A stretch of 23,030 bases of DNA, from positions 1 through 23,030 of the forward strand of contig JALHSW010000116.1 in assembly GCA_022865365.1 (NCBI GenBank), in the 5' to 3' direction. Made by a program: the position numbers and the translations under genes. Positions 1-7,183 of the stretch are shown piece after piece. This stretch comes from Acidimicrobiia bacterium (GTDB lineage Bacteria; Actinomycetota; Acidimicrobiia; IMCC26256; PALSA-555). The notes beneath the pieces were generated by a model, which did not search any database, was not told the DNA's origin, and saw only the letters and a list, made by a program, of their open reading frames with translations. How positions within the stretch are numbered: the stretch's first letter is position 1; every line of letters starts with the position of its first letter.

Positions 1-197
1 CCCACCTGTCGCGTCACCTTGGCCCAACCCTCCGCGGCGAACGCGGCGGTCTGCTCGTGGCGCGTGTCGACAAGGCGGATGTCGGTCTTCACGCACCCGT
101 CATAGAGCGGGAAGAGATGTCCACCCGAGAGGGTGAACACCGTGTCGACGTCGTGCGCGCGCAGCGTCGACGCCGCGAGGAACCCGCCATCCATCAT
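1..197 (-). CDS. Thiamine-diphosphate-dependent enzyme, acetolactate synthase-like (5' part, runs off the left edge)
   Basis: The reverse strand from an ATG at 197 reads without a stop to base 1, giving about 65 residues of a TPP-enzyme N-terminal (pyrimidine-binding) domain. Visible hallmarks are an AHDVDTVFTLSGGH stretch (residues 14-27), LFPLYDG (28-34) and RHEQTAAFAAEGWAK (46-60). In this superfamily the Glu of RHEQ (here E48) activates the cofactor. The family includes acetolactate synthase and other decarboxylases or lyases acting on 2-keto acids, and the first 65 residues cannot tell these apart. Two adjacent ATG codons (197 and 194) could both serve as start; a GGGAG lies about 10 bases upstream. 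It follows the alpha/beta hydrolase on the same strand after 63 bases, so the two may form an operon. Confidence 0.88.
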   Translation of the reverse strand, partial: MMDGGFLAASTLRAHDVDTVFTLSGGHLFPLYDGCVKTDIRLVDTRHEQTAAFAAEGWAKVTRQV

Positions 198-260
198 TCT
201 TTACGCTGCTCCCGCTCCGCTACTTCCACTCGCAGCGCATCCCGCTCCACTCGCACCGCC

Positions 261-1094
261 TCACCCGACTCCCTGCGGTTCACTCGTCGCCTGGCGCACG
301 AACCCATCGACGGCGTCGAACCAGGGCTCGGGGTTCTCGAACTGCGGCGAGTGCCCGGCGTCGGGTACGACCACGAGCGACGCGTCGGGGATCATCGCCG
401 CGATGCGGGTGGCGTCGTCGACGAAGCTCACGTCCTGCTCACCGACGACGACCAGGGTCGGGCACATGATCTGAGCCATCGCTTCGAGCTGCTGCGGTTG
501 CCCGACGATCTCACGCACCACCGTCGCGTACGCGGCGGGTGAGACCTGGGCCCACTTGCGCGCGTTGAACTCGACGTACCCCGGCCGGGTGGCTTGCACC
601 CGCTGATCGGCTTCGGATCCGAGCACATCGGCCTCGTCGAGGAGGATGCGCAGCGCCGTCATCCCGTCGATGAGCGCGACCTCGGCCGCGGCTTCGACCA
701 GGTCCGGGTCGATGCCCTCGGGCGGGCCCGACGACGTGTCCATCAGCACCAGCGCCTCGACCCGGCCGGGGTGCGCGAGCACGAGGCGACGGGCCACCAT
801 GCCACCCATCGAGTGGCCCAGCAGGCAGAAGCGTTCGAGACCCAGGGCATCGGCCACCCGAAGCGTGTCGGCGGCGAGCCGGTCCAGCGAGTAGGCGGTC
901 AGCTCGGTCGGGTGGTCGCTCTCGCCATGACCCCGATGGTCGAACGTGACGACCCGGGCATGCTCGGCGAAGCGCGCCACGTGATCCGAGAAGTCCTCCT
1001 TGGCCCCGGTGAAGCCGTGGACCATCAGGAACGGCGCGCCGGCACCGCTCGCCTCGACCGCCAAGCTGACGCCGTCGTCGGTCACGACCCGCAC
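261..1094 (-). CDS. Alpha/beta hydrolase
   Basis: A 277-residue alpha/beta-hydrolase-fold protein. The oxyanion motif HGFTG is at residues 26-30, the nucleophile elbow GHSMGG at 93-98 with Ser95, the acid is Asp221 in GEQD, and the catalytic His is His248 in DAGHSP. HRGHGES (53-59) is typical of esterases, haloperoxidases and C-C hydrolases; the substrate is unknown. I chose the GTG at 1094 because an AAGGGAG ribosome binding site lies six bases upstream of it. An ATG 20 residues earlier (1154) is possible but adds a low-complexity lead. There is no signal peptide, so it is likely cytoplasmic. It is upstream of, and co-directional with, the TPP enzyme, which may supply or consume its substrate (inference). 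Confidence 0.9.
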   Translation of the reverse strand: MRVVTDDGVSLAVEASGAGAPFLMVHGFTGAKEDFSDHVARFAEHARVVTFDHRGHGESDHPTELTAYSLDRLAADTLRVADALGLERFCLLGHSMGGMVARRLVLAHPGRVEALVLMDTSSGPPEGIDPDLVEAAAEVALIDGMTALRILLDEADVLGSEADQRVQATRPGYVEFNARKWAQVSPAAYATVVREIVGQPQQLEAMAQIMCPTLVVVGEQDVSFVDDATRIAAMIPDASLVVVPDAGHSPQFENPEPWFDAVDGFVRQATSEPQGVG

Positions 1095-1192
1095 CGCTGC
1101 TCCCTTGCTCCAAACGGCCGCCGGTCCCACCGTAGAACCCCGGACGCCCCCCACGACGGGACGACCTCGTGGCGACGCCGTACTCTACGGGG

Positions 1193-2194
1193 ATGGCGCA
1201 CACCCCGACGGCTCCGGCGCGCCGCCACAGCGCCTGGATCCGGTGGGGACGCCTCGCCGTGAGCATCGCCCTGCTGGCCCTGCTCGTGACCAGGATCGAG
1301 CCCGACCAGCTCGTGCCGCCGAACCGCAGCCTCCCGGGCACGCTCTTCTTCCTGTGCACGGGCCTCCTCCTTATGGCCCTCAGCTTCGTCGTGGCATCGT
1401 GGCGCTGGCAACGGGTGCTCGCCGTGTACGACCAGGCGATCCCCCTGCGGACGTTGCTCAAGCACTACCTCGCGGGGCAGTTCGTCGGGAACGCGATGCC
1501 GTCGACGGTTGGTGGTGACGTACTGCGGATCTCCCGCTGCTCCAAGGACACCGGGTCGACCGAGATCGCGTTCGCTTCGGTCGTGATCGAGCGCCTGACC
1601 GGGTTCGTCGCCCTCCCGCTGCTGATCTTCGTCGGCTTCGCCGCCCGTCCCGACCTCCTCGGCGCGGGTCGGTCCTGGCTCGCGATCGCCACCGCCGTCG
1701 CGAGCCTGCTCGTACTTGGCCTGATCCTGCTGCTCGCGGCGAGCCCGCAACTCGCCGGCCGCTACGTGCACCGGGCCAACTGGACGCGCTACTTCGGCAT
1801 CGTGCACGTCGGGATCGACCGGCTGCGCCGCGATCCTCGCGACGCCTCCGCTGCCCTTGGTGCCGCGGTCGCATACCAGCTGACGGTCGTCGCCGCGGTC
1901 TACTGCGCCGTACACACCATCGGGCTCACGATCCCGAACGGCGCGGTCCTCGCGTTCATCCCCGCGGTGGCGATCGTGCAGGTGATCCCGATCTCGGTCG
2001 GTGGGCTCGGCGTGCGTGAGGGAATGCTCGTCCTCCTCCTGCACCCTCTCGGCGTCCCGACCGGTCAGGCCGTCGCGGTCGGTCTCCTCTGGTACGCGAT
2101 GACGCTGCTCGTCAGCCTCGCCGGCGCACCCGCGTTCGCGATCGGCCACCACGGGAAGCACCGGCACGTGACGGCGTCGGCCGACGGGTCATGA
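1193..2194 (+). CDS. UPF0104 / lysylphosphatidylglycerol synthase TM-domain family membrane protein
   Basis: An integral membrane protein of 333 residues with about seven or eight hydrophobic segments (for example residues 20-33, 50-68, 135-151, 163-183, 222-245, 250-267 and 290-312). Family marks are GQFVGNAMPSTVGGD (95-109), VVIERL (130-135) and SVGGLGVREG (268-277). This family covers the flippase-like membrane half of MprF and stand-alone proteins next to glycosyltransferases, and is generally linked to moving or modifying lipid-linked substrates. The ATG at 1193 is taken as start; an in-frame GTG at 1169 would add eight residues. It overlaps the next gene by 4 bases (ATGA), so the two are probably translated together. 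It is divergent from the hydrolase gene, with 98 bases between for both promoters. Confidence 0.85.
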   Translation: MAHTPTAPARRHSAWIRWGRLAVSIALLALLVTRIEPDQLVPPNRSLPGTLFFLCTGLLLMALSFVVASWRWQRVLAVYDQAIPLRTLLKHYLAGQFVGNAMPSTVGGDVLRISRCSKDTGSTEIAFASVVIERLTGFVALPLLIFVGFAARPDLLGAGRSWLAIATAVASLLVLGLILLLAASPQLAGRYVHRANWTRYFGIVHVGIDRLRRDPRDASAALGAAVAYQLTVVAAVYCAVHTIGLTIPNGAVLAFIPAVAIVQVIPISVGGLGVREGMLVLLLHPLGVPTGQAVAVGLLWYAMTLLVSLAGAPAFAIGHHGKHRHVTASADGS

Positions 2195-3027
2195 GCGTCG
2201 CCGAGGTCCCCCAGGCCGATCCGCCGCGGCTCCGCCGTCGCAACTGGCGCGGTGCGCGCAAGCTCAGCGACGGGACCGTCCTCTACTGGTGGGCCGAGAT
2301 CACCTTCATCCTCGTCTTCTACTTCGTGTACTCGACGATCCGGAACTCGAACCAGGGCAGCCCGTCGATCGCGCGCAAGCACGCCTACCAGCTCATCGAA
2401 TGGCAGCAGGCCCTCGGGATCAACCACGAGCACGCGCTGCACCGCTGGGCACTCGACATCCGACCACTCATCATCGCGAGCAACTACTTCTACGGTTCGC
2501 TGCACTTCGTCGTCACCAGCGGCGTCATGATCTTCCTATACCGGAAGTTCAGCGACGACTACCCGCTGTGGCGCAACGCGATCGCGATCGCCACCGCGAT
2601 CGCGTTGATCGGCTTCGCGTTCTGGCCGCTCATGCCGCCGCGGCTGCTACCCCACCACTTCGGCTACATCGACACGCTCGACAAGTTCCCCACGTTCTGG
2701 TCGTTCAAGCGCGGCGCCGTGAACAAGATCTCCAACCAGTACGCCGCGATGCCGAGTGTGCACTGCGCGTGGGCGCTCTGGTGCGCGTGCGCGCTCGTCC
2801 CGCGGCTCAAGCACACCTGGGCCAAGGTGCTCGCGATGCTCTACCCCGTGGGCACCGTGACCGCGATCGTGCTCACCGCCAACCACTACTTCCTCGACGC
2901 GGTCGGCGGCTTCATCGCGCTCGGCATCGGGTTCCTGATCGCCCGCACGTTCACGCGAGCGGGCCGCGGGACACCGATCCCCTCCGAGCCGACATCGCTC
3001 CCACCGCCCGACCCGGTCGCCGTCTGA
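2191..3027 (+). CDS. PAP2_3-type membrane phosphatase/transferase (inositol phosphorylceramide synthase-like fold)
   Basis: A 278-residue membrane protein of the PAP2 superfamily, closest in pattern to the PAP2_3 branch that includes aureobasidin-A-resistance/inositol-phosphorylceramide synthases. Visible motifs are MPPRLLP (148-154), MPSVHCAWA (187-195) with catalytic His191, and NHYFLDAVGG (231-240) with His232 and Asp236 as the remaining active-site residues. Hydrophobic segments lie at about 36-50, 93-116, 130-147, 190-203, 212-230 and 238-252. Such enzymes hydrolyse or transfer phosphate head groups of membrane lipids; the substrate here is unknown. Its start overlaps the stop of the UPF0104 gene by 4 bases. 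The stop codon opens a short tandem repeat array. Confidence 0.88.
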   Translation: MSVAEVPQADPPRLRRRNWRGARKLSDGTVLYWWAEITFILVFYFVYSTIRNSNQGSPSIARKHAYQLIEWQQALGINHEHALHRWALDIRPLIIASNYFYGSLHFVVTSGVMIFLYRKFSDDYPLWRNAIAIATAIALIGFAFWPLMPPRLLPHHFGYIDTLDKFPTFWSFKRGAVNKISNQYAAMPSVHCAWALWCACALVPRLKHTWAKVLAMLYPVGTVTAIVLTANHYFLDAVGGFIALGIGFLIARTFTRAGRGTPIPSEPTSLPPPDPVAV

Positions 3028-3028
3028 C

Positions 3029-3069
3029 GCCCGACGCCTGAAGCCCGACGCCTGAAGCCTGAAGCCTGA
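3029..3069 (+). repeat. Short tandem repeat array (14-bp then 7-bp units) between two genes
   Basis: Two perfect copies of GCCCGACGCCTGAA (3029-3042 and 3043-3056) are followed by 7-bp units GCCTGAA (3057-3063) and GCCTGAC (3064-3070). The array starts directly after the PAP2 stop codon and ends three bases before the ATG of the VOC gene, so it fills the position where a ribosome binding site would be expected. The repeats contain several TGA triplets in different frames. Confidence 0.9.
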
Positions 3070-3072
3070 CGG

Positions 3073-3831
3073 ATGAAGCTCGATCACGTCGCGCTCGCGA
3101 CGCGCGACGCCTCGGGTCCACTCGACGTCCTCGTGGGCGAACTCGGTGGCCTCGTGCTCTCGGGGGGTCATTCGGTCGGCTTCCGCCCGATGCAGGTGTT
3201 CCTCGGCGACGCCACCGGGGGCATGAAGGTCGAGCTCTTGGAGCCGTGGGAGCCCGAGCGCAACGACTTCCTCGAGCGGTTCGTCACCCGCCATGGTGCC
3301 GGCCCCCACCACCTCACGTTCAAGGTTCCGGATCTCGCCGCGACCATCGAGGGCCTGCGGACGGCGGGGTACTCGCCCGTCGGCGTCGACCTCACCGACC
3401 CACAGTGGCGCGAAGCCTTCCTCGCGCCGAAGGAAGCGCACGGGACCGTCGTGCAGCTCGCGGAGTCCGACGCGCCGTTGACGAGCCCCCTCGAGGAGTA
3501 CCGGTTCGCCGCGGAGCACGGCTCGGGCGGTGATCCCGTCTGGTGGCCCGAACCGCCGCGCCGCGCCGCGGCGCCCGCGTTCCTCCGCCGCGTGGTGCTG
3601 CGGACGCCGTCGTTGCCGGCGGCCCTCGACTTCTTCGCCGGACTCCTCCACGGCGAGACCGTCGCCAGCGGCCACGACTGGACCGAGCTGGCGTGGCCCG
3701 GCGACGGGCATCTGCGCATCGAGGAGCGGCCGGGCGCAACGCCGGGGATCGACCGTCTCGAGCTCGAGGGGACCGGACCGCGCCGCGAGCTCGTGGTTGC
3801 CGGCGCGCGCCTCGTGATCCAGCCAGCCTGA
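3073..3831 (+). CDS. VOC (glyoxalase/methylmalonyl-CoA epimerase-like) superfamily protein
   Basis: A 252-residue protein with two vicinal-oxygen-chelate modules. The first (about 1-135) begins MKLDHVALAT (metal-ligand candidate His5), carries KVELLEP (52-58, Glu54), GPHHLTF (77-83, His79/80) and ends GTVVQLAE (124-131). This order is close to methylmalonyl-CoA epimerase and dioxygenase domains. The second module (about 165-250) is degenerate: it has RRVVLRTPSLPAALDFFAGLL but few of the ligands, so it may be structural only. The reaction cannot be named from sequence. The ATG at 3073 is the natural start, but it has no clear ribosome binding site because repeats occupy that stretch. It is convergent with the LapA-like gene. 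Confidence 0.82.
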   Translation: MKLDHVALATRDASGPLDVLVGELGGLVLSGGHSVGFRPMQVFLGDATGGMKVELLEPWEPERNDFLERFVTRHGAGPHHLTFKVPDLAATIEGLRTAGYSPVGVDLTDPQWREAFLAPKEAHGTVVQLAESDAPLTSPLEEYRFAAEHGSGGDPVWWPEPPRRAAAPAFLRRVVLRTPSLPAALDFFAGLLHGETVASGHDWTELAWPGDGHLRIEERPGATPGIDRLELEGTGPRRELVVAGARLVIQPA

Positions 3832-3870
3832 TCGAGCCGGCCGGATCAGTGGCGCCGGCCTGATCAGGCC
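3828..3870. terminator. Palindromic CTGATC-rich junction between convergent genes (possible bidirectional terminator)
   Basis: The 32 bases between the two convergent stop codons, plus the stops, hold two nested palindromes. CTGATC at 3828-3833 pairs with GATCAG at 3844-3849, with a self-complementary GCCGGC inside. GGCCTGATCAGGCC at 3857-3870 is a perfect 14-bp palindrome that contains the TGA of the minus-strand gene. No T-tract follows, so it is not a canonical intrinsic terminator; the terminator role is inferred from position and structure. Confidence 0.45.
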
Positions 3871-4142
3871 CGAGAACGCCGCTTCTCTCTGCGCCGGAAG
3901 AAGAACCAGCCTGCAGCGAAGCCGACCAACCCGGAGAGCGCGATCACCACGACGAGCGAGACGTGGACCGTGGTGAAGACGAGGTCGATCGGGACCTGCC
4001 TGCGGTTGAGGATCGCGACGAGCACGAGCACCCCGATGAGGACCAGCCCGACGATGTGTCGCGCGGTCGGACGTGCCTTGCGGCGGCCGACGTCGTCGGC
4101 GCGAACGGTCGACTCGCCGTCACGGATGATGTCGTCACTCAC
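3864..4142 (-). CDS. Small LapA/DUF1049-like two-helix membrane protein
   Basis: A 92-residue protein with a charged N-terminus and two transmembrane helices (about residues 29-46 and 60-82). Between and after them are NRRQVPIDLVF (46-56) and GFAAGWFFFRRREKRR (74-89), the pattern of the LapA/DUF1049 family: an Asn before a short loop, a Gly-rich second helix and a basic tail. LapA in E. coli acts with LapB in lipopolysaccharide assembly control; in actinobacteria without LPS the role is unknown. The GTG at 4142 is chosen because a perfect AGGAGG lies six bases upstream (4149-4154). It sits 50 bases downstream of the LysR gene on the same strand. Confidence 0.8.
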   Translation of the reverse strand: MSDDIIRDGESTVRADDVGRRKARPTARHIVGLVLIGVLVLVAILNRRQVPIDLVFTTVHVSLVVVIALSGLVGFAAGWFFFRRREKRRSRA

Positions 4143-4192
4143 GGCAGTCCTCCTGGCTCGATGACACGGCCTCGCTCGGCGATGCCACGACC

Positions 4193-5104
4193 TTATCGGC
4201 GGGCCATGGTCAGACCGCTCGGTGCCCACTGGTCCGCGACGACGCCGAGCACGCTCTCGCGCACCGCGAGGTCGGCGAGCGAGAGTCGGGTGTCGCGCGC
4301 GACCACCAGCGCGAGGCGCCGCGGCGGCATCCCCGCGATAGCGGCCGTCCGCACGCCGTGCAGCTCGGGGGGCAGCGCGGTCTCGGGGAGGATTGATGCG
4401 CCCGCGCCCGCGGCAACGAGATCGGCGATGAGCCGGATGCCCTCGACCTCGACCACGACCGGGACGGACAGGCCCTGCTGGGCCGCCGCCGCCTCGACCT
4501 CGTGCCGGAGCGGGTTCTCGGTCGGTGGGAGGACGAGGCCGAGCTCGAGCACCGCGCCGAGCGGCACGGGCGGCTCGGGGAGCACCGCTCCCGCCGGGAC
4601 CACCGCGACGAGCGCCTCCTCGAGCAGCGGCTCCGCCCGCAGCCGTGGATGGGTGACCGGTTCGGTCACCACCGCCTGGGCCAGATCGCCGTCGGCGACC
4701 TCGCTGACGAGCCGTTCCGAGGCCGCCTCCTGGACGCGCAGGCGGATGCCCGGGGCCCGGGCCCGGAGCTCGGCCACAACGGGCGGCACGACCCAGCGGC
4801 TGGCCGTACCGACGATGCCGAAGCTGGCCTGGCCCACCTCGAGGCCAAGGACGGCGGCCAGATCCACCCGCATCGCCTCGATCTCACGCCGGATCCGCCG
4901 GGCCCGGTCGAGCACCACGTCGCCGCACTCCGTCGGGAGCGCGCCTCGGCGGCTCCGGACCAGCAGCGAGGCCCCCAACTCGGCCTCGAGCTGGCGAACC
5001 TGCTCGGAGACGTTGGATTGCGCAGTCGAGAGGGCATCGGCCGCACCCGTGAAGGACCCTTCCTCGTCGATGGCCAGCAGGGTGTCGAGATGGCGAAGCT
5101 CCAT
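4193..5104 (-). CDS. LysR-family transcriptional regulator
   Basis: A 303-residue protein of normal LysR length. The N-terminal winged helix-turn-helix (residues 1-60) is clear: MELRHLDTLLAIDEEGSFTG, then AADALSTAQSNVSEQVRQLE with the recognition helix, then LGASLLVRSRRG. Residues about 90-295 form the periplasmic-binding-like effector domain (FGIVGTASRWVVPPVV, later ILPETALPPEL). The effector and the targets are unknown. A perfect inverted repeat of LysR-box type lies 9-35 bases upstream of the ATG, so autoregulation is likely. The only divergent neighbour is the WhiB gene, whose promoter must lie in the same 172-base gap, so it may also be a target (inference). Confidence 0.93.
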   Translation of the reverse strand: MELRHLDTLLAIDEEGSFTGAADALSTAQSNVSEQVRQLEAELGASLLVRSRRGALPTECGDVVLDRARRIRREIEAMRVDLAAVLGLEVGQASFGIVGTASRWVVPPVVAELRARAPGIRLRVQEAASERLVSEVADGDLAQAVVTEPVTHPRLRAEPLLEEALVAVVPAGAVLPEPPVPLGAVLELGLVLPPTENPLRHEVEAAAAQQGLSVPVVVEVEGIRLIADLVAAGAGASILPETALPPELHGVRTAAIAGMPPRRLALVVARDTRLSLADLAVRESVLGVVADQWAPSGLTMARR

Positions 5105-5112
5105 GGCCCGAG

Positions 5113-5139
5113 GTTACCATCGGTCTACTCGATGGTAAC
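5113..5139. promoter_or_regulatory. LysR box (10-bp perfect inverted repeat, ATC-N9-GAT core)
   Basis: GTTACCATCG at 5113-5122 is the exact reverse complement of CGATGGTAAC at 5130-5139, with a 7-base spacer. The core ATC-N9-GAT fits the T-N11-A consensus bound by LysR-type regulators. It ends nine bases before the LysR start codon at 5104 and about 137 bases upstream of the WhiB start. The location suggests the regulator binds its own promoter. Confidence 0.75.
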
Positions 5140-5276
5140 GATCACTTCTACCTGTTGGACAGATTCGCCGACAGGGTGCACCATGGCAGCCAGGTCAGCG
5201 TCCGGGAATCGGAACCCCCCTTCCGACTCCCCGGGCGCTGCTGTTCTCGTCCGCAGAGTGCAATCGGAGCGTCGCC

Positions 5277-5624
5277 GTGGCCGCAGAAACGGTCTCCAAC
5301 CTGATCTTCACCGGGCCCCTGGCCTGGACCGTCGACGCCGCGTGCGTCGGGCAGACCGATCTCTTCTTCGCCCCAGCCGGCGAGCGTCCCGAGACCCGTA
5401 TCCTGCGCGAGGCGCGCTCCCGCGCGATCTGTCGCAACTGCGAGGTCGTCGCGCCGTGTCGTGACTGGGCCCGCTCGATGCGCGAGTACGGCTTCTGGGG
5501 CGGCGAGTCCGAAGAGGAGCGCGCCGCAGCCGGGTACCGCGTCGACATGCCGGTCGGCCGCGTCGCCCGCTACCCCAAGGGTGACGGCCAGCCCGTCAAG
5601 CCCCGCGAGTCCCGCGTCGCGTAA
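5277..5624 (+). CDS. WhiB-family iron-sulfur transcriptional regulator
   Basis: A 115-residue Wbl protein. The four cluster-binding cysteines are Cys23, Cys52, Cys55 and Cys61 (C-x28-C-x2-C-x5-C), followed by the WhiB turn GFWGG (72-76) and a basic tail. Wbl proteins are found almost only in actinobacteria and their phages; they carry a [4Fe-4S] cluster and regulate transcription by binding the principal sigma factor. The sequence does not allow me to choose between the WhiB1, WhiB2 and other classes. The GTG at 5277 has a GGAG eight bases upstream. It stands alone on its strand, with 55 bases to the next start. Confidence 0.93.
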   Translation: MAAETVSNLIFTGPLAWTVDAACVGQTDLFFAPAGERPETRILREARSRAICRNCEVVAPCRDWARSMREYGFWGGESEEERAAAGYRVDMPVGRVARYPKGDGQPVKPRESRVA

Positions 5625-5679
5625 CCCGCGATCCTTCGCTCGCTTCGCTGCGGGCACCGCGTCGGTAACCTTCCCCGGC

Positions 5680-6729
5680 GTGGCTGACACACCCGAAGGC
5701 GTCGACCTCGAACGGCTCCAGCCGTGGTTCATCGAGCACGTCGACGGAGCCGGTGAGGGGCCGCTGACCGCCGAGCTCATCGCGGGTGGGCGCTCGAACC
5801 TCACGTACGCGATCTCCGACGGTTCGCGCGAGTGGGTGCTGCGCCGACCTCCACTGGGCCACGTGGTCGCGACCGCACACGACATGGGCCGCGAGTATCG
5901 GGTCCTCGCCGGACTCGCCGACACCGACGTTCCCGTCCCCGAGGTGTTCGCGTTCTGTGACGACGCCGAGGTGAACGGCGCGCCCTTCTACGTGATGGAG
6001 CGCGTCGACGGCCGCATCCTGCGCACACCAGAGGACATGCTCTCGATCACGCCCGACGACGCTCGCCGCTGCAGCAACGAGCTCGTCGACGTGCTCGCGC
6101 GGCTCCACTTGGTGGACTACGAGGCGGTGGGCCTCGGCGACTTCGGACGTCCCGACGGCTTCCTCGCACGCAACGTGGCCCGGTGGGGGACGCAGTGGCA
6201 GGCGAACAAGACGCGCGAGCTGGCCTCGGTCAACGAGCTCGCGCGCCGGCTCGACGCTGCACTCCCCGAGTCGGGACCGCCGTCGATCGTCCACGGTGAT
6301 TACCGACTCGACAACACGATGCTGGCCAACGACGACGCGAGCCACGTCGTCGCGGTGCTCGACTGGGAGATGTCGACGCTGGGCGATCCACTCACCGATC
6401 TCGCGCTCTTCCTCGTCTACTGGGGTGGCGGCTCGGGCCCGGCCATCGCTTCCAGTCAGACCCTCAGCTCGGTGCCGGGCTTCCTCACTCGCGACGAGGT
6501 CATCGCCAGCTACGCCGAGCAGTCAGGTCGCTCCGTCGAGCACCTCGACTTCTACATCGTGTTCGCCATGTACAAGCTGGCCGTCATCCTCGAGGGCATC
6601 AACGCCCGCTTCCTCATGGGCAAGACCCTCGGTGAGGGATTCGGAGCCATGGGCGAGATGGTGGTCGAGCTCGTCGACGCGGCCCTCGCGGTTGCGGACC
6701 AGTCGCCCGATCCGCGCCTGCACCGCTGA
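5680..6729 (+). CDS. Phosphotransferase-family protein of the ACAD10/11 kinase type (possible hydroxyacyl-CoA kinase)
   Basis: A 349-residue aminoglycoside-phosphotransferase-fold kinase. It has the nucleotide-loop segment TAELIAGGRSNLTYAI (30-45), WVLRRPPLG (52-60), the catalytic loop HGDYRLDN (205-212, Asp207) and the metal-binding LDWEMSTLGDP (227-237, Asp228). This pattern matches the kinase domain of human ACAD10/ACAD11 and of bacterial stand-alone relatives. Some of these, including LvaA of levulinate breakdown, phosphorylate 4-hydroxyacyl-CoAs. No acyl-CoA dehydrogenase is adjacent, although one lies at 19168-20928. The GTG at 5680 begins a typical N-terminus; no strong ribosome binding site is visible. 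The frame is open further upstream, but that part overlaps the WhiB gene and looks non-coding. Confidence 0.87.
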   Translation: MADTPEGVDLERLQPWFIEHVDGAGEGPLTAELIAGGRSNLTYAISDGSREWVLRRPPLGHVVATAHDMGREYRVLAGLADTDVPVPEVFAFCDDAEVNGAPFYVMERVDGRILRTPEDMLSITPDDARRCSNELVDVLARLHLVDYEAVGLGDFGRPDGFLARNVARWGTQWQANKTRELASVNELARRLDAALPESGPPSIVHGDYRLDNTMLANDDASHVVAVLDWEMSTLGDPLTDLALFLVYWGGGSGPAIASSQTLSSVPGFLTRDEVIASYAEQSGRSVEHLDFYIVFAMYKLAVILEGINARFLMGKTLGEGFGAMGEMVVELVDAALAVADQSPDPRLHR

Positions 6730-6742
6730 CGGTCATCGCACG

Positions 6743-7183
6743 TTGAGCACACCTCACCGCGTCACGGCACCCGAGGTCGCCGCCGTCGCGCTCGGTGGGG
6801 CGATCGGCGCGACGTGCCGCTACGGCGCACTGAGGATCTCACCCGTGACCCCCGAGTCGTTCCCGGCGACGATCCTGGTGGTGAACCTGGTCGCGTCGGC
6901 GCTCCTTGGCGTGCTGCTCGCGATGCTCGATGATCGGCGCGGGGCGCTCCCGAACCGGCCCGTCGTTCGCGCGTTTCTCGTTGCCGGCGTCGTCGGAGCG
7001 CTCGGGACGCTGTCGGCCGTCGCAGTCGACATCGCGCGCCTCCTCGCCGAGGATCGGACCGGCACCGCGGTCGGGTATGGCGTCGTCACGCTGGTGGCGT
7101 GCACGGGCGTGCTCGTCGTCGGCCTGACCGCCGCCGGCTGGCGACCCGCGTGGCACACGATGCCCGAGGAGGACGAGCTGTGA
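6743..7183 (+). CDS. crcB: CrcB/Fluc-family fluoride channel subunit (first of a pair)
   Basis: A 146-residue, four-helix protein of the CrcB/Fluc family. LGGAIGATCRYGAL (17-30, Arg26) and ILVVNLVASALLG (44-56, Asn48) match conserved helix 1 and 2 elements. The third-helix box, normally GGFTTFSTF, reads GALGTLSAV (85-93), so both pore phenylalanines are Leu90 and Val93. Fluc channels work as antiparallel dimers, and two adjacent genes usually make a heterodimer. The only reasonable start is TTG at 6743; no ATG or GTG is available in frame near the expected N-terminus and the ribosome binding site is weak. It begins 13 bases after the kinase gene and overlaps the second subunit by 4 bases. Confidence 0.85.
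   Translation: MSTPHRVTAPEVAAVALGGAIGATCRYGALRISPVTPESFPATILVVNLVASALLGVLLAMLDDRRGALPNRPVVRAFLVAGVVGALGTLSAVAVDIARLLAEDRTGTAVGYGVVTLVACTGVLVVGLTAAGWRPAWHTMPEEDEL

Noticed and set aside
198..260. Pyrimidine-rich gap with two similar CCACTCGCA stretches
   Set aside because: The two copies are short and imperfect; the gap is only 63 bases between co-directional genes and shows no further structure.
5148..5924. A minus-strand open frame covering the WhiB gene
   Set aside because: It runs antisense to WhiB, whose four cysteines and GFWGG motif make it certain, and the frame shows no domain.
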